Assembly (NCBI RefSeq): GCF_031932625.1
Contig: NZ_JAVSCK010000001.1
Coordinates: forward strand, 1-64,000
DNA: 64,000 bases
From: Hwangdonia seohaensis
GTDB taxonomy: Bacteria; Bacteroidota; Bacteroidia; Flavobacteriales; Flavobacteriaceae
Reading direction: 5' to 3'
In this document: piece after piece, positions 29,010 through 38,019 of the stretch
How positions within the stretch are numbered: position 1 is the stretch's first letter
Layout of the letters: every line of letters starts with the position of its first letter
Made by a program: the position numbers and the translations under genes
The notes under the pieces: generated by a model
Database searches by the model: none
What the model was told of the DNA's origin: nothing
What the model saw: the letters and a program-made list of their open reading frames with translations, nothing else

Positions 29010-29038
29010 AAAACCTAATAATCAATTTATTAGGTTTT
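29010..29038 (-). terminator. Terminator of the tRNA-Val gene
   Basis: AAAACCTAATAA pairs with TTATTAGGTTTT across a 5-nt loop and is followed on the minus strand by a T run. It lies 10 bp beyond the tRNA 3' end. Confidence 0.85.
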
Positions 29039-29047
29039 AAATTTTTG

Positions 29048-29122
29048 TGGGCGCGAAGGGATTCGAACCCCTGACCCCTTGGGTGTAAACCAAGTGCTCT
29101 GAACCAACTGAGCTACGCGCCC
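29048..29122 (-). tRNA. tRNA-Val (anticodon TAC)
   Basis: On the minus strand a 7-bp acceptor stem GGGCGCG/CGCGCCC encloses the D arm (AGCTCAGTTGGTTCAGAGC). The anticodon stem-loop is CTTGG-TTTACAC-CCAAG, with anticodon TAC reading GTA valine codons. The T arm is GGGGTTCGAATCCC and the discriminator is A. CCA is not encoded. It is 75 nt and flanked by its own promoter and terminator. Confidence 0.97.
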
Positions 29123-29136
29123 TCTAAATAGGACTG

Positions 29137-29165
29137 CAAATATAATCTAGTTTTTAATATTGCAA
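29137..29165 (-). promoter_or_regulatory. Promoter of tRNA-Val
   Basis: On the minus strand TTG (29163-29165) and TATATTTG (29137-29144) are 18 bp apart, a perfect consensus promoter, 15 bp before the tRNA 5' end. Confidence 0.75.
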
Positions 29166-29184
29166 AAACTTTTTCAATAAAATT

Positions 29185-30402
29185 TTAAATTATTTCTGCA
29201 ACCACAAAAGTGCTACCGCCAACAAAGATAAAATCGGATAAACCGGCTTGTTTAAAAGCTGTTTGATAAGCTTCGTTTACAGAATTATAGGCCTCTCCCT
29301 TAAGATGGTGTTTATTGAATTCCGCCTTGAGTTTATGGGCATCCATTCCTCTAGGAATATCCGGTTTGCAAAAATAATAGATGGCACTTTTGGGCAGTAA
29401 GTCTACAATGGTACTTAAGTCTTTGTCATTAACAACCCCAAAAACAATATGAAGCGCATTAAATTTTTCGTTTAAAAGTTGCTGCATTACATATTGCAAA
29501 CCTTCCCTATTGTGCCCTGTATCGCAAACCACTTTGGGTGAATCGTTTAAAGTTTGCCAGCGCCCTAACAAACCCGTGTTTTTAACAACCTGAGACAATC
29601 CTTGTTTTATATTTTTTTCCGAAATTTTGTATCCTTTCTTTTGAAGCGCTTTAACCGTTTGGATAACCGTTTTAATGTTTTTTGATTGATAGCTTCCTAA
29701 TAAATCTGATTTTAAAACTTGGGTAATTTCTTTATCGGCAAAAACGATTTCTGAGTTGTTAGCCTTAGCCAATGCTTGAAAAACCGGTTTGGTTTCTTGT
29801 TGAGTTTCGCCAATAACCACAGGAATATGGGGTTTGATAATACCGCCTTTTTCAAAAGCAATCGCATCAAATGTGTTTCCTAAAAATTGGGTGTGATCAA
29901 AACCAATATTGGTAATTACCGAAACTTCCGGGGTAATGATATTTGTGGAATCCAATCTGCCACCTAAGCCCACTTCAATAACAGCAATATCAACTTGAGC
30001 TTTTGAAAAATAATCGAATGCCATGCCAACAGTCATTTCAAAGAAAGACAAGGGATGGGTTTCAAAAAAAGCTTTATTTCGTTTTATAAACCCGATTACA
30101 AACTGTTTGCTAACTACTTTCCCGTTGACTTTGATACGCTCTCTGAAATCCTTTAAATGCGGTGAAGTATAAAGTCCCACTTTATAACCCCCCTCTTGGA
30201 GAATTGATGCCAACATATGGCTTGTTGACCCTTTGCCATTGGTGCCGGCTACATGAATGGATTTGAATTTATGCTCTGGGTGATCTAAATGTTCGGCTAG
30301 TTTTAAGGTATTTGATAAATCTTTTTTGAATGCCGTTTTGCCCTGTTTCTGATACATTGGCAGTTGAGAGAACATCCAATTGAGGGTATCTTGATACGTC
30401 AT
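29185..30402 (-). CDS. folC: Folylpolyglutamate synthase / dihydrofolate synthase
   Basis: FolC attaches glutamate to dihydropteroate and folates in the cytoplasm. The 405-residue protein has the ATP-binding loop HVAGTNGKGSTSHMLA (about 50-65), the Mur-ligase-like SPHLKDFRERIKVNG, and VIEVGLGGRLDSTN. The C-terminal ligase domain includes VVCDTGHNREGLQ and FVGGSTFVVAEII at the end. It lies about 150 bp after tonB on the same strand and may be the last gene of that run. Confidence 0.95.
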   Translation of the reverse strand: MTYQDTLNWMFSQLPMYQKQGKTAFKKDLSNTLKLAEHLDHPEHKFKSIHVAGTNGKGSTSHMLASILQEGGYKVGLYTSPHLKDFRERIKVNGKVVSKQFVIGFIKRNKAFFETHPLSFFEMTVGMAFDYFSKAQVDIAVIEVGLGGRLDSTNIITPEVSVITNIGFDHTQFLGNTFDAIAFEKGGIIKPHIPVVIGETQQETKPVFQALAKANNSEIVFADKEITQVLKSDLLGSYQSKNIKTVIQTVKALQKKGYKISEKNIKQGLSQVVKNTGLLGRWQTLNDSPKVVCDTGHNREGLQYVMQQLLNEKFNALHIVFGVVNDKDLSTIVDLLPKSAIYYFCKPDIPRGMDAHKLKAEFNKHHLKGEAYNSVNEAYQTAFKQAGLSDFIFVGGSTFVVAEII

Positions 30403-30555
30403 TATACCAAATGAATTTTAATATTGCACATAAATAAATTGAATTATTTTTGGATTAATCTAGACAAATAATTTAAGAATAGTTTTAGTTTTTAACGAAG
30501 AATAAGCTAAAAAGAAGCGATTTATGCGATTCATTTTAAAGTTTATTCGGTATTG

Positions 30556-31407
30556 CTACTGACTTAATTTGAAGTTTACACTAACAAAACCGATTTGTTT
30601 AGCTGGTGCTTTTGAATCTGCCGGCCACTTATGGGAAAGGGCTATTTTTTTTGCTGGCTCTAATAAACACTGTGCAGTATTGGTTGTACCTCTTTGACCG
30701 GGTTCCGCTTTTATAACGTTACCACTTCTATCTACTTCAATCCTTACCACAACTCTTCCCGACTCGTTGCAATCTTGCTTAATGGTTTTAAACGAAGCTC
30801 TACCGCGACCATTTAAACCGTAGCCAACACCACCAGTTCCTGAGCCCGAACCTGGACCAAAATAACTTGGAGCATAAGGGTCGCCATCCAATTGCCCTTT
30901 ATCGCCTGCTTTATTATCGTTGCCTTCGCTACCGGTTTCTGTACCTTCAGATTTACTCACACCTCCAATTAAAGCATCCAATTTTTTCTTTTTTTCTTCT
31001 TGCTCACGCTTTTCTTTGGCAATTCTATCGGCCTCGGCCTTGGCTTTAGCATCGGCGATGGCTTTGGCTTTTGCCTCGGCTTCCTTTTGTTTTTTAATGG
31101 CAATGGCTTCAGAGTTATCTTCAGTTAAAACCTCCTCTTTAGTTTCTGAAGATTTTGTTGGTTCTGCTTTTGTAGCCTCGGGTTGTGGTGGTTCTTCTAT
31201 TTCCTTTGGCTCCGATTTTACTGGTTTTTTAGGCTGCACATTGCCTTTTCCAAAATCTGTTGTTCCAAAATTTACGGCAACACCATATTCTTCTGGCGGA
31301 TCCATATACGTTGTGCCCACCACAAACAATAGCACCAAAAGAATAATAGCAATCAACGCTGTGATTCTAGCTGAATTCTTTTCATGTACTGTTTCAAAAT
31401 ATTTCAT
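30556..31407 (-). CDS. tonB: Energy transducer TonB
   Basis: TonB spans the periplasm and passes energy from ExbB-ExbD to outer-membrane transporters such as SusC. The 283-residue protein has one N-terminal membrane helix (about 15-37). A Pro/Glu/Lys-rich span follows (about 50-100), then a highly charged Ala/Lys/Glu coiled region (100-145) and a Gly-rich spacer. The C-terminal domain shows GRVVVRIEVDRSGNV and KIALSHKWPADSKAP. It differs from textbook TonB in lacking the YP box; such forms are common in Bacteroidota. It follows exbD. Confidence 0.85.
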   Translation of the reverse strand: MKYFETVHEKNSARITALIAIILLVLLFVVGTTYMDPPEEYGVAVNFGTTDFGKGNVQPKKPVKSEPKEIEEPPQPEATKAEPTKSSETKEEVLTEDNSEAIAIKKQKEAEAKAKAIADAKAKAEADRIAKEKREQEEKKKKLDALIGGVSKSEGTETGSEGNDNKAGDKGQLDGDPYAPSYFGPGSGSGTGGVGYGLNGRGRASFKTIKQDCNESGRVVVRIEVDRSGNVIKAEPGQRGTTNTAQCLLEPAKKIALSHKWPADSKAPAKQIGFVSVNFKLSQ

Positions 31408-31523
31408 TTTTATAATATTGCTTTATAATTGTAGACAGAGACGAAACCTTGTTTCCATTAAAAAGATTACCCCATTTCAACTGCGCTGAATGCAGGCTAG
31501 TATATTCTACCGCGACTTTCTGT

Positions 31524-31916
31524 TTAGTTAGGTTTTACGGCTAAAATAACTTTGAATTTATTCCTATTGGCGATATCCATGACTTTTACCACGTTTTCAA
31601 CCGGCACCGATTTTTCAGCCCTTAAAACAATAGTTGGCTTTTCTTGCGATGATAATGCCGCCATTAATTCGTTTTCCAAAACACTAATGCCCACGCGTTT
31701 CTGATCGATATAATACGTTAAATCTTTTTTAATACTCACGGCAACCGATCTTTTGTTTTCGGTTTTACCACTTGCTTTTGGCAATATAATATCAATGGCG
31801 TTGGTGGTAACCAAGGTTGAAGCGATCATAAAAAAGATAAGCAACAGAAATACAATATCGGTCATGGACGACATATTGAATTCTGGTGTAACCTTATTTC
31901 TTCCTCTAAAATTCAT
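31524..31916 (-). CDS. exbD: Biopolymer transport protein ExbD
   Basis: The 130-residue inner-membrane protein has a single helix (about 17-37) carrying the essential Asp of SMTDIVFLLLIFFMIAS, and a short periplasmic domain ending ANRNKFKVILAVKPN. With ExbB it forms the proton-driven motor that energises TonB. It lies between exbB (66 bp upstream) and tonB (116 bp downstream). Confidence 0.92.
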   Translation of the reverse strand: MNFRGRNKVTPEFNMSSMTDIVFLLLIFFMIASTLVTTNAIDIILPKASGKTENKRSVAVSIKKDLTYYIDQKRVGISVLENELMAALSSQEKPTIVLRAEKSVPVENVVKVMDIANRNKFKVILAVKPN

Positions 31917-31982
31917 TTATTTTAAATTTTTATATGTTTTGAAGAAACCAAGAATTTCTTCACATTCAGGAATCCGTTTAAA

Positions 31983-32684
31983 TTAGGTAGGTTCGTTTAA
32001 ATGATCTAAAAACTCCAACGAGTTTGCTTCCATTTGATACACCACTTTATCAGTTCTTACCACCAAATGATTATAGGCAATATAGCCAATAATACCCACA
32101 ATTAAACCTGCAACCGTGGTGGTCATGGCGGTATATAATCCGCTAGCTAAAACGTCCATTTCAATGGTACCGCCTGCATTGGCGAGTTCAAATATGGCTA
32201 ATATCATTCCAACTACCGTACCAAGAAATCCTATCATGGGTGCAGCTCCGGAAATGGTAGCGAGAACACTCACGTTTTTTTCCAATCCGTAAATCTCTAA
32301 ACGCCCTGCGTTTTCAATGGCCGTATTAATATCGGCGAGTGGTTTTCCTATTCTCGAAATACCTTTACCAATTAGTCTTGATACCGGAGAGTTGACTTGG
32401 GCACACAGCATTTGAGCAGAGTCAATTTTACCGTTACTCACATGGTCCTTAATTTGATTCATAAAATTCGCATCGATTTTCGAGGCTGCTTTTATGGCGA
32501 ATAATCGTTCAAAATAAATGTATGAAGCGACAATAAGTAACAGAAATAAAATGGCAATTATAACTTGTCCGGCTACGCCACCACTACTTATTAATTCGAT
32601 AATTGAAAGGGTTTTTTCAACTGATTCCTCATCGGTAAGCAATTCTGCTCCTTCTTGCATGTTTAGTAATAAAATGTTTAGCAT
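31983..32684 (-). CDS. exbB: ExbB/TolQ-type proton channel protein
   Basis: The 233-residue membrane protein of the MotA/TolQ/ExbB family has three helices at about 35-57, 140-165 and 180-205. The conserved block ISGAAPMIGFLGTVVGMILAIFELA is followed by LASGLYTAMTTTVAGLIVGI. It forms the pentameric channel around ExbD. An internal Met at residue 9 (MQEGAELL) could be the true start. It heads an exbB-exbD-tonB unit and lies 51 bp after nhaD. Confidence 0.92.
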   Translation of the reverse strand: MLNILLLNMQEGAELLTDEESVEKTLSIIELISSGGVAGQVIIAILFLLLIVASYIYFERLFAIKAASKIDANFMNQIKDHVSNGKIDSAQMLCAQVNSPVSRLIGKGISRIGKPLADINTAIENAGRLEIYGLEKNVSVLATISGAAPMIGFLGTVVGMILAIFELANAGGTIEMDVLASGLYTAMTTTVAGLIVGIIGYIAYNHLVVRTDKVVYQMEANSLEFLDHLNEPT

Positions 32685-32735
32685 ATAATTAAATTTATTG
32701 CAACTGTATAACGTATCTTTTTTTGTTAAAGTATA

Positions 32736-34130
32736 TTAAAATAGAGTTCTGGTAAACATAAATGCGGCAGCACCTACTAAGAAACCAACTGCGGCTAACC
32801 ACGCTATCTTTTTTAAATACCAGAAAAAGTCTATTTTTTCCATGCCCATGGCCACAACACCAGCAGCGGAGCCAATGATTAGCATACTACCACCTGTTCC
32901 TGCGGAATAGGCTATAAAGTGCCATAATTCGTTATCGATAGGCTCGGAAAACATACCTAAACTGGCAGCTACCAAAGGCACATTATCAATTACGGCAGAG
33001 CCTACGCCCAACAACAACACAACTATATCCGAAACGCCTTCGTGGTGCAACTCGGTGCCCAACATAGGCATATGGTCTTGTAAACTGGACGCAAATCCGA
33101 ATAGAATTCCTAAAGATTCTAATGCGGCAACCGCCATTAAAATCCCCAAAAAGAATAAAATACTCGGCATTTCGATTTTAGAAAGCGAATGGTGCACCGG
33201 ACTGTGATGTCCTTGATGGTCCGATTCTTCATGTGCATCAAAGGACAATGCAAATTTTCTGTTGCTGTAAATTTCAGCAAAAGTCGCTACAACGCCCAGT
33301 GCAAGCATCATCCCCACATAAGGCGGCAAATGCGTTAAGGTTTTAAATATTGGCACAGATACAATACCGCCTAAACCTAAATAAAGCATTACAGAACTGT
33401 ATTTAGAGGTAGGTTTAGCAAGGTTTTCATCGATTTTATCAATGTTACCCTTAAAAGCAGGCAAGAATGAAGCGATAAAAAACGGCACCAGCATACATAA
33501 TAGCGAAGGGATAAACAAATACACAAATAAATGCCCCGTGGTTACTTTTTTACCAATCCAGAGCATCGTTGTGGTTACATCGCCTATTGGCGACCAAGCA
33601 CCTCCGGCATTGGCAGCAATAATGATTAAACCAGCGTACCAAATACGGATATTTCTATCTAAAATGATTTTTTGAAGTATGGAAATAAGAACAATTGTTG
33701 CTGTTAAATTGTCGATTATCGCAGATAGGAAAAACGCCAAAAATCCAAAAATCCATAGGATTCTTTTTTTGCTAGTGGTTTTAATATAGGCTTTAATGGT
33801 AGAAAAGCCATCAAAATAGTCAATGATTTCCACTATGGTCATGGCACCCAAAAGAAACACAAGGATTTCGGCTGTTTTCCCAAGGTGATGCAACAGCGTT
33901 TCCTCCATTAAATGTGTTTTTTCCTCAAGCGCTAAACCGCCAAAATTGTCCAACAAATTGTGGTTTGATGAATCGAACCATTGCGGAAAGCCTTCAATTC
34001 CCAAAGCAATTAAAGCCCAACAAATAGCCATCATGACCAGCGCTGGAATTAATTTATCTATTTTTAAATTGTGCTCGAGGGTAATGGCCAGATAACCGAT
34101 TACAAATATTAAAATAATTGCTAATTCCAT
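32736..34130 (-). CDS. nhaD: NhaD-type sodium/proton antiporter
   Basis: This inner-membrane exchanger expels Na+ for H+, which is useful in salt water. The 464-residue protein has about 12-13 hydrophobic segments. NhaD/ArsB-superfamily motifs include AFFLSAIIDNLTATIVLISIL, NAGGAWSPIGDVTTTMLWIGKK and GSAVIDNVPLVAASLGMFS. A His-rich loop (HEESDHQGHHSPVHHS, about 285-303) is notable and could sense pH or metal; that is inference. It is 10 bp downstream of the amino-acid dehydrogenase gene, so the two are co-transcribed. Confidence 0.92.
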   Translation of the reverse strand: MELAIILIFVIGYLAITLEHNLKIDKLIPALVMMAICWALIALGIEGFPQWFDSSNHNLLDNFGGLALEEKTHLMEETLLHHLGKTAEILVFLLGAMTIVEIIDYFDGFSTIKAYIKTTSKKRILWIFGFLAFFLSAIIDNLTATIVLISILQKIILDRNIRIWYAGLIIIAANAGGAWSPIGDVTTTMLWIGKKVTTGHLFVYLFIPSLLCMLVPFFIASFLPAFKGNIDKIDENLAKPTSKYSSVMLYLGLGGIVSVPIFKTLTHLPPYVGMMLALGVVATFAEIYSNRKFALSFDAHEESDHQGHHSPVHHSLSKIEMPSILFFLGILMAVAALESLGILFGFASSLQDHMPMLGTELHHEGVSDIVVLLLGVGSAVIDNVPLVAASLGMFSEPIDNELWHFIAYSAGTGGSMLIIGSAAGVVAMGMEKIDFFWYLKKIAWLAAVGFLVGAAAFMFTRTLF

Positions 34131-34140
34131 AAATTTGATT

Positions 34141-35367
34141 TTAAATGAGTTGGCTTAAGGCAATTTCAAATGCGGTTGCGCTTATTCCGGTTTTAAATTG
34201 GTTTTTATGATGTACTTTTTCAATAGCTTCTTTTATTTTATTTGAGGTGTCGTTAAATATAGCTTCATCGGTCATTTGTACTCGGCGTTCCATAAAATAG
34301 GCAAAAACGCGTGCCATTCCACAATTCGAAATAAAATCTGGAATAAGGCTTACGCGAGAATCGGTATGCTCCATAATGGGTCCAAAAAAGATTTCCTTAT
34401 CCGCAAAAGGCACGTTAGCGCCACAAGATATAACTTCCAATCCACTATCTATCATCTTATCAATTTGATCAATGGTAATCAATCGCGACGCAGCGCAAGG
34501 AGCAAATATCTCGGTTTTAATAGACCATATTTTTTTGTTGGCTTCTTCAAAGGGAATAACATTTTTGGATATAAGTGCATTTCCTGTTTTAGCTAGGAAC
34601 AAGTTAGTAATTTCTTCGAAAGTAAAACCGTTTTCGTTAATTAATCCGCCTGAGATATCAATAATACCAACTATTTTAGCGCCCATTTGAGACAAATAAA
34701 ATGCAGCTGCAGCACCAACATTACCAAAACCCTGTATAACGGCGCGCTTACCCGCAACATTTCCACCATAAATATTGTAATATTGTTTAACCGCCTCGGC
34801 AACACCAAAGCCCGTAATCATATCAGCTACGGTGTATTTTCTTGAAACGCTCGGGGAATATACCGGATTCTCGATAACCTTTATAACGCCTTGTCTCAGT
34901 TGGCCGATTCTGTTAATTTTATCGGCTTCGGTAGGTTTAAAGTGCCCGTTAAAAACACCTTCTTGCGGATGCCAAACCCCACTTTCTTCTGTAATCGGGA
35001 TAACTTCGTGAATTTCATCAACATTCAAATCGCCACCTGTACCGTAATAGCTTTTAAGCAATGGCGATACGGCTGCGTACCAACGCTCTAAAACGCCTTT
35101 TTTACGTGGGTCTTTAGGGTCGAAATTAATGCCAGATTTAGCACCACCAATAGAAGGGCCGGATACGGTAAATTTAATTTCCATGGTTTTTGCTAAAGAC
35201 AATACTTCGTTCATATCCAAACCTTTTCGCATTCTGGTTCCACCTCCTGCTGCGCCTCCACGCAGTGAGTTTATAACCGCCCAACCTTCAGCATCGGTTT
35301 CGGGGTCTTTCCAATTAAAAACTATCTCGGGTTCTTTGTTTTCGTATTTTTTTAATAATGCTTTCAT
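34141..35367 (-). CDS. Glu/Leu/Phe/Val dehydrogenase family protein
   Basis: The 408-residue protein fits amino-acid dehydrogenases that interconvert an amino acid and its 2-oxo acid with NAD(P)H and ammonia. GGAAGGGTRM and SGPSIGGAKSGINFDP hold the substrate-binding and catalytic Lys region. The dinucleotide fold GFGNVGAAAAFYLSQMGAKIVGIID is at about 205-230. FAPCAASRLI and SCGANVPF follow. Whether it prefers glutamate, leucine or another substrate cannot be told from sequence. A perfect TATATTTG box lies about 110 bp upstream. Confidence 0.88.
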   Translation of the reverse strand: MKALLKKYENKEPEIVFNWKDPETDAEGWAVINSLRGGAAGGGTRMRKGLDMNEVLSLAKTMEIKFTVSGPSIGGAKSGINFDPKDPRKKGVLERWYAAVSPLLKSYYGTGGDLNVDEIHEVIPITEESGVWHPQEGVFNGHFKPTEADKINRIGQLRQGVIKVIENPVYSPSVSRKYTVADMITGFGVAEAVKQYYNIYGGNVAGKRAVIQGFGNVGAAAAFYLSQMGAKIVGIIDISGGLINENGFTFEEITNLFLAKTGNALISKNVIPFEEANKKIWSIKTEIFAPCAASRLITIDQIDKMIDSGLEVISCGANVPFADKEIFFGPIMEHTDSRVSLIPDFISNCGMARVFAYFMERRVQMTDEAIFNDTSNKIKEAIEKVHHKNQFKTGISATAFEIALSQLI

Positions 35368-35477
35368 TTCTTAATAATAATCGGTTCATTTTAGCTTAAT
35401 TTTTTTCATCTCGTTTTATTATTAAGCGTAGCTAAAGTTGATCCATTATCCTGAAAGTATTTAAATTATTAATTTAA

Positions 35478-35485
35478 CAAATATA
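35478..35485 (-). promoter_or_regulatory. Probable -7 box of the amino-acid dehydrogenase operon
   Basis: The minus strand reads TATATTTG, a perfect consensus match, 111 bp before the ATG. No TTG stands at the ideal spacing. Confidence 0.4.
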
Positions 35486-35524
35486 AAAAACTAAAGGTCG
35501 TGAAATATTAAATTGCAATAAATT

Positions 35525-36589
35525 TTAAGGCAGATATATCTTACCCGAACTATGGTCTTTTTTTGCGCCCGTTACGCTTTGCAAACAATTTATTTCACCC
35601 CTTAATTTTAGTACGCCTAAAAACGCAAAAATCAAGGCTTCTTTAAATTCCACAATGGTTTTTGATGGGATTACAATCTTGGTTTTGGAACGCTGTTTTA
35701 TACTTTCCACAAAAAATGTATTATAGGCGCCGCCACCTGTTAAAAGCACCGTTTTTTGTTTATCGCTGCCAATTATATGGGCAATTTGAATGGCTGCGTG
35801 CTCAACAAAGGTTCTTAAAACATCTTTTATTTCTAATTCAAAAGCATCAATTAAAGGAAAAATATGTGTGTTTACCCATTCCAATCCCAAGGATTTTGGC
35901 GGTGTTTCTTTATAAAAACTTAGGCAGTTTAATTCTTCCAATAATTCCTTATTTACCGTTCCTGTTGACGCTATTTCACCTTTGTCATCATAGTCAAACC
36001 CAAGTTGTTTGACATAATAATTCAGCACGATGTTTACCGGACAAATATCAAAAGCGACCCGTTTGTTTTCAGCTTCGTAAGACACATTGGCAAAACCGCC
36101 TAAATTGATGCAATACTGATATTCTGAAAACAGCAATTTATCTCCAATGGGGACCAATGGCGCGCCTTGACCACCAAACTCAACATCTTGAAACCTGAAA
36201 TCGCAAACCACCTTAGTATTCAATAAATTGGCAATATTGGGTAAATTTCCTATTTGATAAGTGAGCTTCTTTTCGGGTTGATGCAAAGCCGTGTGACCAT
36301 GGGAACATACCGCATCTAAATGTTTTATATGATGTTTTTTAATAAAATTATTGATAACATTCGCTAAATAGAGGGTATAATCCTTGTCTATTTGCACTAA
36401 TTTATCGGAAGAATACGAAACTAAATTTTTAAGAATGTGTTGCCATTCATTAGTATATGCCATGGTTTCGGCCTGTTTAATTTCAAAACGCCAAGTGTTT
36501 TTATATTCAAATGTAACATAAACCACATCTATGCCATCCAAGGATGTTCCGGACATCACACCAATAACGTTAAAATTCGATTTTATCAT
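35525..36589 (-). CDS. anmK: Anhydro-N-acetylmuramic acid kinase
   Basis: AnmK opens and phosphorylates 1,6-anhydro-MurNAc from recycled peptidoglycan, giving MurNAc-6-phosphate. The 354-residue length is typical. It shows the N-terminal VMSGTSLDGIDVVYVTF, SHGHTALHQP, GGQGAPLVPIGD, the Asn-Leu-Gly-Gly-Phe-Ala-Asn of INLGGFANVSY, and LLTGGGAYNTFFVE. A near-consensus TACTTTTA box (minus strand, 36596-36603) lies just upstream of the ATG. It lies on the same strand as, but 150 bp before, the amino-acid dehydrogenase gene. Confidence 0.95.
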   Translation of the reverse strand: MIKSNFNVIGVMSGTSLDGIDVVYVTFEYKNTWRFEIKQAETMAYTNEWQHILKNLVSYSSDKLVQIDKDYTLYLANVINNFIKKHHIKHLDAVCSHGHTALHQPEKKLTYQIGNLPNIANLLNTKVVCDFRFQDVEFGGQGAPLVPIGDKLLFSEYQYCINLGGFANVSYEAENKRVAFDICPVNIVLNYYVKQLGFDYDDKGEIASTGTVNKELLEELNCLSFYKETPPKSLGLEWVNTHIFPLIDAFELEIKDVLRTFVEHAAIQIAHIIGSDKQKTVLLTGGGAYNTFFVESIKQRSKTKIVIPSKTIVEFKEALIFAFLGVLKLRGEINCLQSVTGAKKDHSSGKIYLP

Positions 36590-36731
36590 AATAAGTAAAA
36601 GTAACCATCTTCAATCAAATAACCACAGAGCCAACTTGCAAGATATTTTAATCTCAATTATCGCGTAAATTTATAAAAGAATGAGCAAGTGAAAACTAAG
36701 TTTTAATTTTTAAGAATTCACAATTAAAGGC

Positions 36732-36739
36732 TATATTTG
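36732..36739 (+). promoter_or_regulatory. Probable -7 box of the acyl-CoA dehydrogenase gene
   Basis: TATATTTG is a perfect consensus match, 40 bp before the ATG. No clear TTG stands 18-20 bp upstream. Confidence 0.5.
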
Positions 36740-36778
36740 TAAACATTTTTTACAAAAACTATATTTTAATTACGAATT

Positions 36779-37921
36779 ATGAATTTCAACCTTTCAGAAG
36801 AACATAAAATGATACGCGATGCCGCTCGCGAATTTGCTCAAACCGAACTGCTTCCTGGTGTTATTGAACGCGATAACAAACAAGAATTTCCTGCGGAGTT
36901 GGTTAAAAAAATGGCAGACTTAGGGTTTATGGGCATAATGGTTGACCCAAAATACGGCGGAAGCGGAATGGATGCGATTTCTTATGTATTGATTATGGAA
37001 GAGTTATCGAAAATTGATGCTTCGGCTTCGGTAATTGTATCGGTAAATAATTCGTTGGTTTGTTACGGGCTTGAAGCTTATGGCTCCGAAGCTCAAAAAG
37101 AAAAATATTTAACCAAGTTGGCCACTGGCGAAAACATTGGCGCATTTTGTTTAAGTGAACCCGAAGCTGGCAGCGATGCCACGTCGCAAAAAACCACGGC
37201 TATTGATAAAGGCGACCATTACCTTATTAATGGTACAAAAAACTGGATTACCAGTGGTGGTCGTGCCGATGTGTATTTGGTAATTGCGCAAACCGACCGC
37301 GACAAAGGTTCGCACGGGATTAATGCGTTTATAGTTGAAAAAGGAACTGATGGTTTTCATGTGGGACCAAAAGAAGATAAATTGGGCATCCGCGGAAGCG
37401 ACACCCACACCCTTCAATTTAACGATGTAAAAGTGCCTAAGGAAAACAGGATTGGCGATGACGGTTTTGGCTTTCGATTTGCCATGAAAACACTTTCTGG
37501 CGGACGCATAGGTATTGCCGCCCAAGCACTCGGAATTGCCCAAGGTGCTTATGAGTTGGCTTTAAAATACTCTAAAGAACGAAAAGCGTTTGGAACAGAA
37601 ATTTGCAACCACCAAGCCATTGCTTTTAAACTCGCCGATATGCATACCGAAATTGCTGCGGCGCGCCATTTGGTGATGAAAGCGGCTTGGGATAAAGACC
37701 AAGGTAACAACTACGATATGTCTAGCGCGATGGCGAAATTATATGCCTCAAAAGTGGCAATGGAACATACCGTTGAAGCGGTACAAATTCATGGTGGTAA
37801 TGGCTTTGTTAAAGAATACCACGTTGAGCGTTTAATGCGCGATGCAAAAATTACACAGATTTACGAAGGGACTTCTGAAATACAAAAGATTGTAATTTCC
37901 AGAAGTATTATCAGGGATTAA
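36779..37921 (+). CDS. Acyl-CoA dehydrogenase
   Basis: This FAD enzyme introduces the 2,3-double bond in acyl-CoA during fatty-acid or branched-chain breakdown. The 380-residue protein is colinear with short/branched-chain members. It shows GAFCLSEPEAGSDA (about 120-133), the flavin-binding NGTKNWITSGG, and RIGIAAQALGIAQGAYELALKYSKERKAFG. The C-terminal catalytic Glu lies in QIYEGTSEIQKIVISR. The exact chain-length preference is not readable. The gene converges on the helicase gene with a long palindrome between them. Confidence 0.95.
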   Translation: MNFNLSEEHKMIRDAAREFAQTELLPGVIERDNKQEFPAELVKKMADLGFMGIMVDPKYGGSGMDAISYVLIMEELSKIDASASVIVSVNNSLVCYGLEAYGSEAQKEKYLTKLATGENIGAFCLSEPEAGSDATSQKTTAIDKGDHYLINGTKNWITSGGRADVYLVIAQTDRDKGSHGINAFIVEKGTDGFHVGPKEDKLGIRGSDTHTLQFNDVKVPKENRIGDDGFGFRFAMKTLSGGRIGIAAQALGIAQGAYELALKYSKERKAFGTEICNHQAIAFKLADMHTEIAAARHLVMKAAWDKDQGNNYDMSSAMAKLYASKVAMEHTVEAVQIHGGNGFVKEYHVERLMRDAKITQIYEGTSEIQKIVISRSIIRD

Positions 37922-37929
37922 TTGATTTG

Positions 37930-38010
37930 TCCTGCAAGGTTTTTTTTAACCTTGTAGGTGTCAATTGTTTTTTCATACAGACCTACAAGGTTAAAAAAAA
38001 CCTTGCAGGA
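37930..38010. repeat. Perfect 30-bp inverted repeat, family 2 copy 1; likely bidirectional terminator
   Basis: The left arm (37930-37959, starting TCCTGCAAGG and ending CCTTGTAGGT) is the exact reverse complement of the right arm (37981-38010), with a 21-nt loop. Each arm holds eight T or eight A between its two conserved blocks. Related but less perfect copies lie at 44885-44963 and 55899-55973. It sits between two convergent genes and would fold in transcripts from either side. Confidence 0.85.
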
Positions 38011-38019
38011 TGTTAGTAT

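Noticed and set aside
29048..29122. tRNA as an integration site for a mobile element
   Set aside because: No integrase gene or repeated tRNA 3' end is seen on either side.
30920..31489. 189-codon open frame on the plus strand with Ser/Ala-rich sequence
   Set aside because: It is antisense to tonB, whose Lys/Glu/Ala-rich repeats create a long open frame on the other strand; no domain is recognisable.
37930..38010. Possible CRISPR or attachment site
   Set aside because: There is a single inverted repeat with no regular spacers, no cas genes and no integrase nearby; it is a hairpin repeat.
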